This document shows, one piece after another, positions 26,486-35,317 of a DNA stretch of 48,835 bases. The position numbers and the translations under genes are program-made. The DNA comes from Desulfotignum sp. (GTDB lineage: Bacteria > Desulfobacterota > Desulfobacteria > Desulfobacterales > Desulfobacteraceae), in NCBI GenBank assembly GCA_021737695.1, contig JAIPDL010000023.1:1-48835 (forward strand). Reading direction: 5' to 3'. How positions within the stretch are numbered: the stretch's first letter is position 1; each line of letters opens with the position of its first letter. The notes beneath the pieces were generated by a model. The model saw nothing but the letters and a program-made list of their open reading frames with translations, searched no databases and had not been told where the DNA came from.

Positions 26486-26511
26486 GCCTTCCTCCGATAC
26501 CGGGGTAAAAC

Positions 26512-26550
26512 AAAAGGGTTTTACACGGACGTGCGGTGCAAAACCCTTTT
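26512..26550 (-). terminator. Intrinsic terminator of the cold-shock gene
   Basis: AAAAGGGTTTT and AAAACCCTTTT (26512-26522 and 26540-26550) form an 11-bp perfect stem, extended by a few pairs, with T-rich sequence after it on the minus strand. It ends the cold-shock transcript just before the OppF-like gene and could reduce expression of that gene. Confidence 0.7.
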
Positions 26551-26567
26551 AAAATTTGAATGAATCG

Positions 26568-26768
26568 CTACAGTACAACGACGTTGACAGCCGCAGGACC
26601 TTTCTGGCCGTCTTCAACGTCAAAGGAAACCCGGTCACCCTCGTTCAATGATCTGAAACCGGTAGCGCTGATTCCTGTATGATGCACAAAAACATCCGGC
26701 CCGTCTTCCTGTTCAATAAATCCATACCCTTTTGCATCGTTAAACCATTTTACAATCCCTGTTGCCAT
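26568..26768 (-). CDS. Cold-shock domain protein (CspA family)
   Basis: The 66-residue protein is a complete cold-shock domain. [30 protein letters not shown] contains the RNP1 (KGYGFI) and RNP2 (DVFVHH) motifs with the aromatic residues that bind single-stranded nucleic acid. AAGGAG before the ATG at 26768 sets the start; the frame is open to 26813. It acts as an RNA chaperone in the cytoplasm. The gene has its own promoter at 26896-26923, a leader of about 120 bases as is common for cold-shock mRNAs, and its own terminator. It is inserted between the two ATPase genes of a peptide transporter. Confidence 0.96.
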   Translation of the reverse strand: MATGIVKWFNDAKGYGFIEQEDGPDVFVHHTGISATGFRSLNEGDRVSFDVEDGQKGPAAVNVVVL

Positions 26769-26895
26769 TACGACTTTCTCCTTACTTAAAATAAACATTT
26801 GGGGTAGTTTCACACTTCAGGTCGAGCCATTGGAATGAACGGGTCTTGCCTTAAGAACGAAACTGCAAAGCCTTTCCTATACCGGCTTTCACTGT

Positions 26896-26923
26896 ATATT
26901 ATTCGCTTTGTTCTAAAAATCAA
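26896..26923 (-). promoter_or_regulatory. Candidate sigma70 promoter of the cold-shock gene
   Basis: On the minus strand TTGATT (26918-26923), 16 bases and TAATAT (26896-26901) form a good promoter in the AT-rich gap right after the OppD-like gene. It gives a leader of about 120 bases before the ATG at 26768. Confidence 0.6.
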
Positions 26924-26931
26924 GGATTTTT

Positions 26932-27939
26932 TTATATTCTTTTCTTTTTTTGTTCAAAAGGCCGGGAAACCAGGTGACACGCCACTGCCCGACCTTTTCC
27001 CACGGATGCCAGCCGGGGCGGATGCATCCGACAGATTGCTTCGGTATCCGGGCATCGGTCTGCAAACCGGCATCCTTCGGGCATCCGGGACAGGTCCGGC
27101 ACATTGCCGGGGATGGTGGGCAAGCGGATTTTGCTGTGTTTTGACAACGAAGGAATCGAAACAAGCAATCCTTTGGTATAGGGATGACGCGGATGGTTGA
27201 AAAGCGACCGGACATCGGCGGTCTCGACAATCTGTCCGGCATACATCACAGCCACGTCATCACAGTTTTCCGCAATCACCCCCAGATCATGGGTGATGAG
27301 AACAATGGACATGCCGGAACTGTTTTTCAGTCCTTTGATCAGATCCAGAATCTGTGCCTGAATCGTCACATCCAGGGCTGTGGTGGGTTCATCGGCAATC
27401 AGGATGTCGGGCTCACAGCTTAAAGCCATGGCAATCATCACCCGCTGGCGGATCCCGCCGGAAAGCTGATGCGGATATTTATCCAGAACCCGGGCCGGAT
27501 CCGGAATCCCTGCCCGCTCCAGCATCTGAATCGCCTGGGTGTGTTTTTCGCCGGCGGCCATGTCCGGAAAATGCAGCGCAAACACTTCTTTCATCTGCCG
27601 GCCAGCCGTGTGAACCGGATTCAGCGCGGTCATGGGTTCCTGAAATATCATGGCGATTTTCCGGCCCCGGATGCGCTGCATCTGCTGAATCGGCAGTGTC
27701 AACAGATCCTGACCCTCATACAGAATCCGGCCCTTGACAATCTGTGACACGGGTTTGGGTAAAAGTCGGATAATACTTAACGCGGTCACGCTTTTTCCGC
27801 ATCCCGATTCTCCGGCAATCCCCAGGATTCGGCCTTTTTCCAGTGAAAACCCCACATGGTCCACGGCCCGGACCCGTCCCAGGTCCGTGTCGAATTCCAC
27901 AACCAGGTCTTTGATTTCCAGCAGTGTGTGTTGTGTCAT
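26932..27939 (-). CDS. Peptide-type ABC transporter ATP-binding protein (OppD-like)
   Basis: The 335-residue protein is an ABC ATPase of the OppD/DppD class: Walker [15 protein letters not shown] near residue 43, Q-loop [11 protein letters not shown], signature [14 protein letters not shown], Walker [13 protein letters not shown], switch His in VLITHDLGV. The C-terminal oligopeptide extension with cysteines is present ([21 protein letters not shown]). The start overlaps the stop of the binding-protein gene as ATGA, so binding protein and this ATPase are coupled. It would pair with the OppF-like protein at 25523-26485. Confidence 0.93.
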   Translation of the reverse strand: MTQHTLLEIKDLVVEFDTDLGRVRAVDHVGFSLEKGRILGIAGESGCGKSVTALSIIRLLPKPVSQIVKGRILYEGQDLLTLPIQQMQRIRGRKIAMIFQEPMTALNPVHTAGRQMKEVFALHFPDMAAGEKHTQAIQMLERAGIPDPARVLDKYPHQLSGGIRQRVMIAMALSCEPDILIADEPTTALDVTIQAQILDLIKGLKNSSGMSIVLITHDLGVIAENCDDVAVMYAGQIVETADVRSLFNHPRHPYTKGLLVSIPSLSKHSKIRLPTIPGNVPDLSRMPEGCRFADRCPDTEAICRMHPPRLASVGKGRAVACHLVSRPFEQKKKRI

Positions 27940-29822
27940 GGGGATTCTTTCGTCACTTTAAAACGGTCATCGATCAGGGTGACCGGCACCAGGGCCGTTC
28001 CCTGTTTCATGACCGAAAGGGTTTGTTCATACAGATCCGGATCCATCCAGAAAAGACCGCCCACGGTGGATGAAAACGGATCAAACAGGTTTTCGGACAT
28101 GCGGGTGCCATGGAATGACGGCAGCTTGAGCCACCGCCAGTAAGCGATCCTGACATAGGGCACCATAAACGTGGGTACATACGCACACACCTCATGGATT
28201 TTGTTCTGTATGGATTTGGACAGCCTTATCCGCTCTGCTTCATCCAGACTTTCCCGGTATTGATCGATCAGGGCATCCAGCTGCGGATCATCCGTGTTGG
28301 TGATATTGTTGGTCTGGGGTTTGTGGGCGTTGTCTGAATGCCATCCCTGCCAGTAGGACGGCCGCATGCCCGTACTCCATCCCATCCAGGCCACATCATG
28401 CTGCTTTTCCAGAAATTTCTTGAACATGGCGGATGAATCCAGTTTTTCCAGTTGCAGCTCAATACCGGCTTTGCGGGCTTCTTCTTTCAGCACCACCAGC
28501 TGGGGCATATGATCGTCATATCCATAGGTAACAGTGACGGAAAACCGCTGACCGTTTCTTGACCAGATACCGTCATCGCCCCGATGCCATCCCTGCGCAG
28601 TCATCAGGGATTCCACTCTGGACACATCATATTTCCGGGCAGAAATCGTGAGGTCCGTGTAATCTCCATATCCAAAAAACGGCTGGGCCAGACGGAAATA
28701 ATCCCCGCGCAGCACTTTTTCAATTACTTTATCGATGTTCATGGCGTGAGCAAACGCCAGGCGCCGGTATCTTTCGGAGAAAATCTCTTTGTCCTGGTTG
28801 AGCCACATGCCATGACTGGGACGGGGCAGGTCATTGAAAAACCAGATCCGATGCACATACCCGTTTTCAATGACCCGGGTATGTGATTTATCATACCAGT
28901 ACTTGGGCTGGACCAGACCAAAGGTTTCCAGCCGGCCTTTCTTGAAATGCTCCCATTGAAGATTGAAATCTCTGATCACCGAATACTGGACCGTGTCCAC
29001 ATTGAACCGGTGTTTAAAATAACGCCGGTCTTTTGCCCACCAGTCAATTTTTCTGGCAAACCGGATATACCGGCCTTTTTTGAATTCAGACATCTGATAA
29101 GGACCGGTATTGGGTACCACGGCCCAGTTGTACCGGTAAGTGAACTCTTTGTCCAAAGGGTGGAAAAAATGCGCGGCCGTGGGACTGATACCCAGTTTCA
29201 GGTGAAGATCCGGCACGGCTTTGGTGCTTTTTACTCCAATGGTGTGATCATCGTATACCATGACTTGCTCAATCTCCCGGGTGTAATAGTCATTGTACCA
29301 GGGGGCGATAATGTGTTCCGATCGCATGAACGTGAGGGTGTAGACAAAATCCCATCCTGTGACCGGTCGGCCGTCAGACCACCGGGCATCTTTGTCCAGC
29401 TTGAAATACATGGTTTTCTTATCCGGATCAAACGCCCAGTGGGTGGCCAGTTCCGGAATAATGTTACCGGTATTGGGGTGGATATTGATCAATGACAACT
29501 GATTGTCCAGGATCGCGGATCTGAAACTGCCGTTGGAATCCGGCCCCACCACCCGGAAAGTCATGGGAAAGCTGAGCAGAGCGGCCCTGAAAAGCCCCCC
29601 TTTTCTGGCATCAGGTGATGCAAACACAGGATCAATATCATTGGTCAGCCAGTGAATATTTTCAGGCATGGGGGCATATTCACGCAAAAGCGGTTCATTT
29701 TCCCGGACCGAAAGTGGGGAAAATGACGGCTCTTTTGTCGCTGTGTCTTCCCGGTTGTCCGAACATCCAACCAGGGCCGCCACACAGACCAGTAACACAC
29801 ACACCCATTTATGAAACCACAT
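27936..29822 (-). CDS. Extracellular solute-binding lipoprotein, peptide class (SBP_bac_5, YejA-like)
   Basis: The 628-residue protein begins with a lipoprotein signal (VLLVCVAALVGC, lipobox LVGC with Cys20) and continues as a family-5 binding protein. WAFDPDKKTMYFKLDKDARWSDGRPVTGWDFVYTL is the family signature. The long length and segments such as NTGPYQMSEFKKGRYIRF, WFFNDLPRP and RRLAFAHAMNIDKVI are close to the YejA type, which in E. coli binds peptides including microcin C. It should sit in the periplasm or outer surface of the inner membrane and feed an ABC importer. The partner permeases (YejB/YejE type) are missing from the window. Confidence 0.9.
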   Translation of the reverse strand: MWFHKWVCVLLVCVAALVGCSDNREDTATKEPSFSPLSVRENEPLLREYAPMPENIHWLTNDIDPVFASPDARKGGLFRAALLSFPMTFRVVGPDSNGSFRSAILDNQLSLINIHPNTGNIIPELATHWAFDPDKKTMYFKLDKDARWSDGRPVTGWDFVYTLTFMRSEHIIAPWYNDYYTREIEQVMVYDDHTIGVKSTKAVPDLHLKLGISPTAAHFFHPLDKEFTYRYNWAVVPNTGPYQMSEFKKGRYIRFARKIDWWAKDRRYFKHRFNVDTVQYSVIRDFNLQWEHFKKGRLETFGLVQPKYWYDKSHTRVIENGYVHRIWFFNDLPRPSHGMWLNQDKEIFSERYRRLAFAHAMNIDKVIEKVLRGDYFRLAQPFFGYGDYTDLTISARKYDVSRVESLMTAQGWHRGDDGIWSRNGQRFSVTVTYGYDDHMPQLVVLKEEARKAGIELQLEKLDSSAMFKKFLEKQHDVAWMGWSTGMRPSYWQGWHSDNAHKPQTNNITNTDDPQLDALIDQYRESLDEAERIRLSKSIQNKIHEVCAYVPTFMVPYVRIAYWRWLKLPSFHGTRMSENLFDPFSSTVGGLFWMDPDLYEQTLSVMKQGTALVPVTLIDDRFKVTKESP

Positions 29823-29881
29823 GGTTTCTCCGTCTGCCTTGATAATTTCTCATCCATTTTTCCCATGGTGTTTAATCTCAA

Positions 29882-29911
29882 AACATACCAGATGTCTGCG
29901 CCATGTGACAA
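29882..29911 (-). promoter_or_regulatory. Candidate sigma70 promoter of the binding-lipoprotein operon
   Basis: On the minus strand TTGTCA (29906-29911), 18 bases and TATGTT (29882-29887) lie about 60 bases before the start codon at 29822. It is back to back with the polymerase IV promoter. Pattern evidence only. Confidence 0.45.
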
Positions 29912-29940
29912 CACCTGTTTTTATCCAGGATACGTGTGTC

Positions 29941-29970
29941 TTGACATGCGGACAGAAAAAAGCCTATTTT
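29941..29970 (+). promoter_or_regulatory. Candidate sigma70 promoter of dinB
   Basis: TTGACA (29941-29946), 18 bases and TATTTT (29965-29970). Transcription would start near 29977, so the polymerase must begin downstream, which supports the ATG at 30042. I see no LexA box that I can name. Confidence 0.55.
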
Positions 29971-30041
29971 TAGACACACATCCATTTGAAAGACAGGTAT
30001 GGCCCAATGGAACAACCACTTTTGACAAGGTGTCTGAATTC

Positions 30042-31511
30042 ATGATCCTGCACATTGACATGGACGCTTTTTTTGCGGCTGTGGAACAGCGGGACCACCC
30101 AGAACTGAAGCACCGGCCCGTGGTGGTGTGCGGCAATTCGCCCCGGGCCGTGGTATCCACGGCCAGCTATGAAGCCAGACAGTTCGGAATTCATTCCGCC
30201 ATGCCCCTTTTCCAGGCCAAACAGCTTTGTCCGCATCTGATCGTGGTTCCAGGTCACAGGGAAAAATATGCCGCCGCATCCCAACAGATCATGGCGATCA
30301 TTTCAAAATTCACGCCGTTGGTGGAACCTGTGTCCATTGATGAAGCCTATGCCGATGTGACCGGGTGCAGCACCTTGTTCGGTCCCCCGCCGATCATTGC
30401 AGGACAAATCAAACAGACCCTTTTCACCCATCTGGCGTTAACCTGTTCCATCGGTATTGCCCCGGTGAAATTTCTGGCCAAAATCGCCTCGGACATGAAC
30501 AAACCCGACGGGTTGACCCATATCACCCGGGAGCAGATGCCGACGGTCATTCAGACATTACCCGTTCATAAGGTGCCGGGAGTGGGGACCCAGGCCATGC
30601 ACCGGATGAAAGAACTGAATATTCAGACACTGGGGGATATCCAGCGGTTTGATGTGACACTGCTGACCCAGAAATTCGGCAAATTCGGCCGGCGGCTGTA
30701 TCAGCTTTGCCGGGGCCTGGATGAGGACCGGATACACCCCCGGGCCGCCCGCAAATCCATTTCCTGTGAAACCACCCTGGAAACCGATATTTCAGATAAA
30801 CAGACCGCCAGAAAGATCCTGCTTTCCCTGGCCGGCCGGGTGGGAAGGGATCTGCGAAAAAAAAACCGGGTGTGTCAAAGTGTGTCCATTAAAATAAAGT
30901 TTTCCGACTTCACCCAGATCACCCGGACCCGGAAAACCCAGGCCCGGATCTGTTCAACGGAAGCGATTTTCCACCAGGCCTGGTTTTTGTTCACACAGGT
31001 GGATATCACCCGAAAAATCCGGTTGCTGGGGGTGGGGGTCTCTCATCTGCAGTCCAAACATGCGCCGGTTCAGATGGAACTGCTGTCTTTGCCTGAAAAT
31101 AACACCACAAAACAATGGGACTCCGTGGATCAGGCCATGGACCGCATTTTTGAAAAATTCGGCCGGGAAATGGTGACACCGGCAGTATTGAATCCGTTGA
31201 AAAGCCCGTCACCCGGAAAAGGAGGACAAATGACCCGGACAAGTGCAAAAAAACTGATCATCTTAGGAAAGGTCCAGGGCGTATATTTTCGACTGGAAGC
31301 CCGGAAAGCAGCCCTTCAGGCAGAGGTTGACGGATATGTGAGAAACCGGGCTGACGGATCGGTGGAAGCCGTGTTTCAGGGACCCTCCCCGGCCGTGGAT
31401 CAGATGGTGGCATGGTGTCACCAGGGTCCACCCGCGGCCCGGGTGGACCAGGTAACCGTTGAAACCCTTGCGCTTCAACCGGACACAAACGGCTTTGATA
31501 TCAGGTACTAG
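30042..31511 (+). CDS. dinB: DNA polymerase IV fused to an acylphosphatase domain
   Basis: The 489-residue protein starts like DinB (MILHIDMDAFFAAVEQRD) and carries the catalytic acids in HIDMDAFF and SIDEAYADVTG, the palm/thumb region (TCSIGIAPVKFLAKIASDMNKPDG, HKVPGVGTQAMHRM) and a little-finger domain to about residue 380. The frame does not stop. From residue 397 it is a complete acylphosphatase with the signature GKVQGVYFR, the catalytic Arg and the Asn in GYVRNRADGSVEAVFQG. The first half performs error-prone translesion synthesis; acylphosphatase hydrolyses acyl phosphates. Right at the joint is a ribosome-binding site and ATG (31217-31232) in the same frame, so a free acylphosphatase of 93 residues could also be made. 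The frame is open upstream to 29811, but the promoter and homology favour 30042. Confidence 0.9.
   Translation: MILHIDMDAFFAAVEQRDHPELKHRPVVVCGNSPRAVVSTASYEARQFGIHSAMPLFQAKQLCPHLIVVPGHREKYAAASQQIMAIISKFTPLVEPVSIDEAYADVTGCSTLFGPPPIIAGQIKQTLFTHLALTCSIGIAPVKFLAKIASDMNKPDGLTHITREQMPTVIQTLPVHKVPGVGTQAMHRMKELNIQTLGDIQRFDVTLLTQKFGKFGRRLYQLCRGLDEDRIHPRAARKSISCETTLETDISDKQTARKILLSLAGRVGRDLRKKNRVCQSVSIKIKFSDFTQITRTRKTQARICSTEAIFHQAWFLFTQVDITRKIRLLGVGVSHLQSKHAPVQMELLSLPENNTTKQWDSVDQAMDRIFEKFGREMVTPAVLNPLKSPSPGKGGQMTRTSAKKLIILGKVQGVYFRLEARKAALQAEVDGYVRNRADGSVEAVFQGPSPAVDQMVAWCHQGPPAARVDQVTVETLALQPDTNGFDIRY
31217..31232 (+). promoter_or_regulatory. Internal ribosome-binding site and start codon for the acylphosphatase part
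   Basis: AAAAGGAGG (31217-31225) is followed four bases later by ATG (31230-31232), in frame with the polymerase and exactly where the acylphosphatase homology begins. It looks like the start of a formerly or still separate acylphosphatase gene (product 31230-31511, 93 residues). Confidence 0.65.
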
Positions 31512-32142
31512 ACGCGATTTCCTTTTTTTTCTTCAGGCTGGTCTTCAACGCGGCGGTATGAATATCTGCGGCCAGGTGAACCGGGCTTTTGCCCCATAAC
31601 GGATCCCACCCGGCCGGATTGGCGGAGCAGAAAAACTGGACTTCCAGCCCGAACCGGGTCATGGCTTGATCCAGAGGCAGTCCCTTGACCTTTTCCGCTG
31701 CCAGCCAGGTGGCACCGCAGGGAGCGCCGCGATGAACCCGGATTTGTGCCACCCGGTCCTCATCAAGATCCACCGTGATCCGGGGGGTACCGAACATTTT
31801 GCCATATAAGCCCAGGGCATTGCTTTCCTGCAACGTGCAGCAGATGGGCGGACAAAACGCATGGCCGCGTTGCAGTTTTTTGCCTGAAGAGACAATGGGA
31901 ATGCCTAAGTTGTCGCACAACCGGCTCAGATCCTCGGACAGATCGCAATGCTTGAGATAATCCAGAACCAGATCCGCTTCAATCGTTTTGGGCAGATAAG
32001 GGGATGTATCATCCAGCACCGGCGGCAGATCCGGTTCAATATTGAAAATTTGAATGTCAAACTGGCGGTCACCGAATTTGGCAATCCCTTTTATCTTGGT
32101 TTCTCCTGAATTGTTTTGTTGAAACACGGCAATGGTCTGCAT
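31501..32142 (-). CDS. DUF166 family protein
   Basis: The 213-residue protein matches DUF166, a family of unknown function that I recall mainly from archaea and anaerobic bacteria. The region from about 60 to 165 has the family look: ADLVLDYLKHCDLSEDLSRLCDNLGIPIV, AFCPPICCTLQESNALGLYGKMFGTPRITVDLDEDRVAQIRVHRGAPCGATWLAAEKVKGL. Several conserved cysteines (CPPICC, APCG) could bind a metal or Fe-S centre. The start is three bases after the stop of the LUD gene, so the two form an operon. The 3' end overlaps the convergent polymerase gene by 11 bases. The family has been called thymidylate-synthase related in some databases; I would not assign a reaction. Confidence 0.75.
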   Translation of the reverse strand: MQTIAVFQQNNSGETKIKGIAKFGDRQFDIQIFNIEPDLPPVLDDTSPYLPKTIEADLVLDYLKHCDLSEDLSRLCDNLGIPIVSSGKKLQRGHAFCPPICCTLQESNALGLYGKMFGTPRITVDLDEDRVAQIRVHRGAPCGATWLAAEKVKGLPLDQAMTRFGLEVQFFCSANPAGWDPLWGKSPVHLAADIHTAALKTSLKKKKEIASST

Positions 32143-32145
32143 GAT

Positions 32146-32799
32146 TTAAAACCCCAGATCTTCATTGACCAGAATAATTTTAATCCGGTGTTTTACAAAG
32201 GATTTTTCAATAATGGTCCAGTAGTTACAGATCCGGTCCGGGCTGGCACAGTCCTGGCAGATGCCGGTGGCGGCACAGGGCGTTTTTTTATCCAGGTTCA
32301 TGACGTTCACCGGGGCCGCATAGTTTTTGATCCGGAACATGGCATCTTCCAGATCCGCACACAGTTTGTTTCGTCCGATAATCAGCAGCACATGTCTGGG
32401 TCCCCACATCATGGCCCCGACCCGGTTGCCGATCATATCCAGGTTCACCAGCTGACCCGCTTCGGTCAATGCATTGGTGCCGGTGATGAACAGGTCCGCC
32501 AGCAACGACTGGCGCCGTGTTTCCATCATGTCGTCAAAAGAAAGGGTTTTGTCGAATGTGTTGATGATCTCCAGATCTTTTTTTTCCATAAGCGCATGAA
32601 ACAGGCCCGTGGCCACAAAGGACATGGATCCCCCCCAGGAGACACTTTTGACATCCAGAGACGGAATGATCTGATTCAAGGCCAGATCTTTGACCCCAGC
32701 GGCCGTATCTGAAATAAATACCTCGAACTGGTTCTTTTCAAGGGCTTCCTTAACGGCTTCAAGCTTCAGGCGCCAGTAATTATCTATGGGATTTTTCAT
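32146..32799 (-). CDS. LUD-domain protein (LutC/YkgG-like)
   Basis: The 217-residue protein is a LUD (DUF162) domain protein: YWRLKLEAVKEALEKNQFEVFI at the start, then SLDVKSVSWGGSMSF, ADLFITGTNALTEAGQLVNLDMIGNRVGAMMWGPRHVLLIIGRNK. The N-terminal half resembles LutC, a part of iron-sulfur L-lactate dehydrogenase, but this is a stand-alone form. Near the C-terminus PCAATGICQDCASPDRICNYW holds four cysteines that could bind a metal or cluster. Stand-alone LUD proteins with this cysteine tail are common in anaerobes and lack an assigned reaction. AAGGA eight bases before the ATG supports the start. It is the first gene of a two-gene unit with DUF166. Confidence 0.85.
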   Translation of the reverse strand: MKNPIDNYWRLKLEAVKEALEKNQFEVFISDTAAGVKDLALNQIIPSLDVKSVSWGGSMSFVATGLFHALMEKKDLEIINTFDKTLSFDDMMETRRQSLLADLFITGTNALTEAGQLVNLDMIGNRVGAMMWGPRHVLLIIGRNKLCADLEDAMFRIKNYAAPVNVMNLDKKTPCAATGICQDCASPDRICNYWTIIEKSFVKHRIKIILVNEDLGF

Positions 32800-33255
32800 G
32801 GTGCATCCTTAAATTCTTAGATGTTGATGTTATCTCTTCCAGATGGTTCCAACTATACCTGTCAGCGGTTTACCTGGCAATGATTTTTTCCTGATCCTTT
32901 TTGTCAAAAATGATATTTTTTTAAAAATTACAACTTTTATTGTTGACTTCATCCGACAATATTAATATGTGATGGAGTATACATAAATTGAATTCAGTAA
33001 ATAACTCTCGTTTCTAATCTCTGCCTGGACGTTGCCGCTTTCTGTGCTGGTTGTAAAATTACATAATTGCTGTCATTAGCAATAGCAGGATATGAAGAAC
33101 CAATATCGTTAAAAACAATTGAACAAACAATTTTTTCAACCATCAACCCCCTGTGAAAAATTTTTCAGGCGCAAAGGAGGTGATAGCGGTATGGTAAAAT
33201 TTTAAAATTTCCCCATTATTTCAGATAATTAAAACCATTATAAAGGAGATGCCGC
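32800..33255 (+). promoter_or_regulatory. Long AT-rich control region before the acyl-CoA synthetase operon
   Basis: This 456-base gap is clearly richer in AT than the genes around it. A candidate promoter is TTGTTG (32940-32945), 17 bases, TAATAT (32963-32968), which would give a leader of almost 290 bases. The leader holds a four-codon reading frame with a full-length Shine-Dalgarno site (33173-33205). I found no sigma54 site or known riboswitch. A long leader before a highly expressed catabolic operon suggests post-transcriptional or activator control. Confidence 0.45.
33173..33205 (+). promoter_or_regulatory. Leader mini-ORF (MVKF) with a perfect Shine-Dalgarno
   Basis: AAAGGAGGTGAT (33173-33184) is a 12-base complement to the 16S rRNA tail. 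It is followed by ATG GTA AAA TTT TAA (33191-33205), a four-residue frame about 50 bases before the acyl-CoA synthetase gene. The same 12-mer with another mini-frame occurs at 37263. It may be a translated leader or a ribosome standby site. Confidence 0.4.
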
Positions 33256-35286
33256 ATGAGCAGAAAAGAAGTTGTCGAAACCACGGAAGCCCAGATTGCT
33301 GTCCACTGGAAGGAAGAAGAGTACTATTATCCTTCCCCCAAATTCATCGGCCAGGCCAATCTGACCGATCCGGCCGTCTTTGACCGGTTCAGCCTGGACA
33401 ATTTTCCGGACTATTACACTGATTTTGCTGAAATGCTCACCTGGTATAAATATTGGGACGAAGTCTTAGACACCAGTGACGCACCCTGTTTCAAATGGTT
33501 TAAAGGCGGTCTGATCAATGCCAGCTACAACTGCATCGACCGCCACCTGAAAGACAACAAAAACAAGACCGCCATCCATTTTGTTCCGGAACTCGAAGAA
33601 GAACGCATCGACCATATCACTTACCAGGAACTGTATGTCAGGGTCAATGAATTCGCTTCCCTGTTACGCAATTTTGCCGGGCTCAAGCGCGGAGACCGGG
33701 TCACCATTCACATGCCCATGTCCGCCGAGCTGCCCATCACCATGCTGGCATGTGCCAGGCTGGGCGTGATCCATTCCGTCGTCTTCGGCGGATTTTCCGC
33801 ATCCGCCTGCGCCGACCGGATCGTGGATTCCAATTCCCGGGTGCTCATCACCATGGATGCCTATTACCGGGCCGGCAAATTGCTCAACCACAAACAGCAT
33901 GCGGACGAGGCCGTTAAAATTTCCGAAAAACAGGGCCAGGTGGTGGACAAGGTGCTGGTGTGGCAGCGGTATCCGGGCAAATATTCCTCAGATACCCCCA
34001 TGCAGGACGGCAGGGATGTGTTTGTGAATGAAGAACTTAAAAACCACTATGGCAAACGCATTGAACCGGAAAAAATGCTCGCGGAAGATCCCCTTTTCCT
34101 CATGTACACCAGCGGGACCACGGGCAAACCCAAGGGGTGCCAGCACGGCACCGGCGGATACCTGGCCTATGTCACGGCCATGTCCAGATATATCCAGGAC
34201 ATCCACCCGGAAGATGTGTACTGGTGCATGGCAGACATCGGATGGATCACGGGCCATTCCTTTATCGTATACGGACCGTTGGCCCTGTGCGCCTCTTCTG
34301 TGATCTACGAAGGGGTGCCCACCTATCCGGATGCCGGCCGGTCCTGGCGCATCGCCCAGGAACTGGATGTCAATATCTTCCACACCGCCCCCACCGCCAT
34401 CCGGGCGTTGCGAAAACTGGGGCCCGACGAGCCGGCCAAATACAACTACCATTTCAAACACATGACTACCGTGGGCGAACCCATCGAACCGGAAGTATGG
34501 AAATGGTATGAAAGTGCCGTGGGCAAGGGAGAAGCCATTATCGTGGACACCTGGTGGCAGACGGAAACCGGCGGATTTTTATGCTCCACCGTGCCGGGCA
34601 TCAAGCCCATGAAGCCGGGCAGCGCCGGCCCCGGAGTCCCGGGTATTCATCCCTTTATTTTAGATGATGAAGGCAACGAGATTACAGAAACCGGCATTGC
34701 CGGCAATATCTGCATCCGCAACCCCTGGCCGGGACAGTTCCAGACCATCTGGGGGGACCGCCAGCGGTTTGTGGACACCTATTTTGCCCCGGTGTGCAGA
34801 AATTCGGAGAGCAAGGACTGGAAAGACTGGCCCTACCTGGCCGGTGATGCCGCCATGATGGCCGAAGACGGCTATTTCAGAATTCTGGGGCGGATCGATG
34901 ATGTGATCAATGTGTCCGGCCACCGTCTGGGAACCAAAGAGATTGAATCCGCGGCCATGGTGGTAGATGAGGTGGCGGAAGCCGCAGTGGTGCCGGTCTC
35001 CCATGAGATCAAAGGCAAGGAACCTGACCTGTACGTCGCCTTGAAAACAGGGGTCCAGCCGTCAGACGAACTGGCAAAAAAAATCTCTGATGCTATATGT
35101 GAGCAGATCGGCAAAATTGCCAAACCCAGACGGGTCTGGCTGGTGCCGGATATGCCCAAAACCCGGTCTGGAAAAATCATGCGCCGGGTTCTGGGAGCCA
35201 TCTCCAATAAAGGCGATGTCGGGGATGTCATGACCCTGGCCAACCCGGAAATTGTGGAAGAGATCAAAAACATGGTTCAAAAATAA
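33256..35286 (+). CDS. acs: Acetyl-CoA synthetase (AMP-forming)
   Basis: The 676-residue protein is a full-length AMP-forming acyl-CoA synthetase of the Acs type: ACS N-terminal region (FTDFAEMLTWYKYWDEVLD), ATP loop YTSGTTGKPKG near residue 285, WWQTETGG near 433, hinge region GRIDDVINVSGHRLGT and the C-terminal PKTRSGKIMRR near 633 with the lysine that is acetylated for control in this family. The WWQTE tryptophan is the residue that limits the acyl pocket to short chains, so acetate is the likely main substrate. It turns acetate, ATP and CoA into acetyl-CoA. AAAGGAGATGCCGC precedes the ATG. First gene of a block with a second synthetase and a Na+/solute symporter. Confidence 0.93.
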   Translation: MSRKEVVETTEAQIAVHWKEEEYYYPSPKFIGQANLTDPAVFDRFSLDNFPDYYTDFAEMLTWYKYWDEVLDTSDAPCFKWFKGGLINASYNCIDRHLKDNKNKTAIHFVPELEEERIDHITYQELYVRVNEFASLLRNFAGLKRGDRVTIHMPMSAELPITMLACARLGVIHSVVFGGFSASACADRIVDSNSRVLITMDAYYRAGKLLNHKQHADEAVKISEKQGQVVDKVLVWQRYPGKYSSDTPMQDGRDVFVNEELKNHYGKRIEPEKMLAEDPLFLMYTSGTTGKPKGCQHGTGGYLAYVTAMSRYIQDIHPEDVYWCMADIGWITGHSFIVYGPLALCASSVIYEGVPTYPDAGRSWRIAQELDVNIFHTAPTAIRALRKLGPDEPAKYNYHFKHMTTVGEPIEPEVWKWYESAVGKGEAIIVDTWWQTETGGFLCSTVPGIKPMKPGSAGPGVPGIHPFILDDEGNEITETGIAGNICIRNPWPGQFQTIWGDRQRFVDTYFAPVCRNSESKDWKDWPYLAGDAAMMAEDGYFRILGRIDDVINVSGHRLGTKEIESAAMVVDEVAEAAVVPVSHEIKGKEPDLYVALKTGVQPSDELAKKISDAICEQIGKIAKPRRVWLVPDMPKTRSGKIMRRVLGAISNKGDVGDVMTLANPEIVEEIKNMVQK

Positions 35287-35317
35287 TGCGGCCCTGTGAA
35301 TCTGAGGAGGAAATTCC

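Noticed and set aside
29811-30041. 77-residue N-terminal extension of polymerase IV
   Set aside because: A promoter at 29941-29970 lies inside it and DinB homology starts at 30042.
32800-33255. Possible riboswitch or sigma54 promoter before acs
   Set aside because: I found no GG-N10-GC pair of the sigma54 type and no riboswitch core that I know; only a sigma70-like pattern and a mini-ORF are supported.
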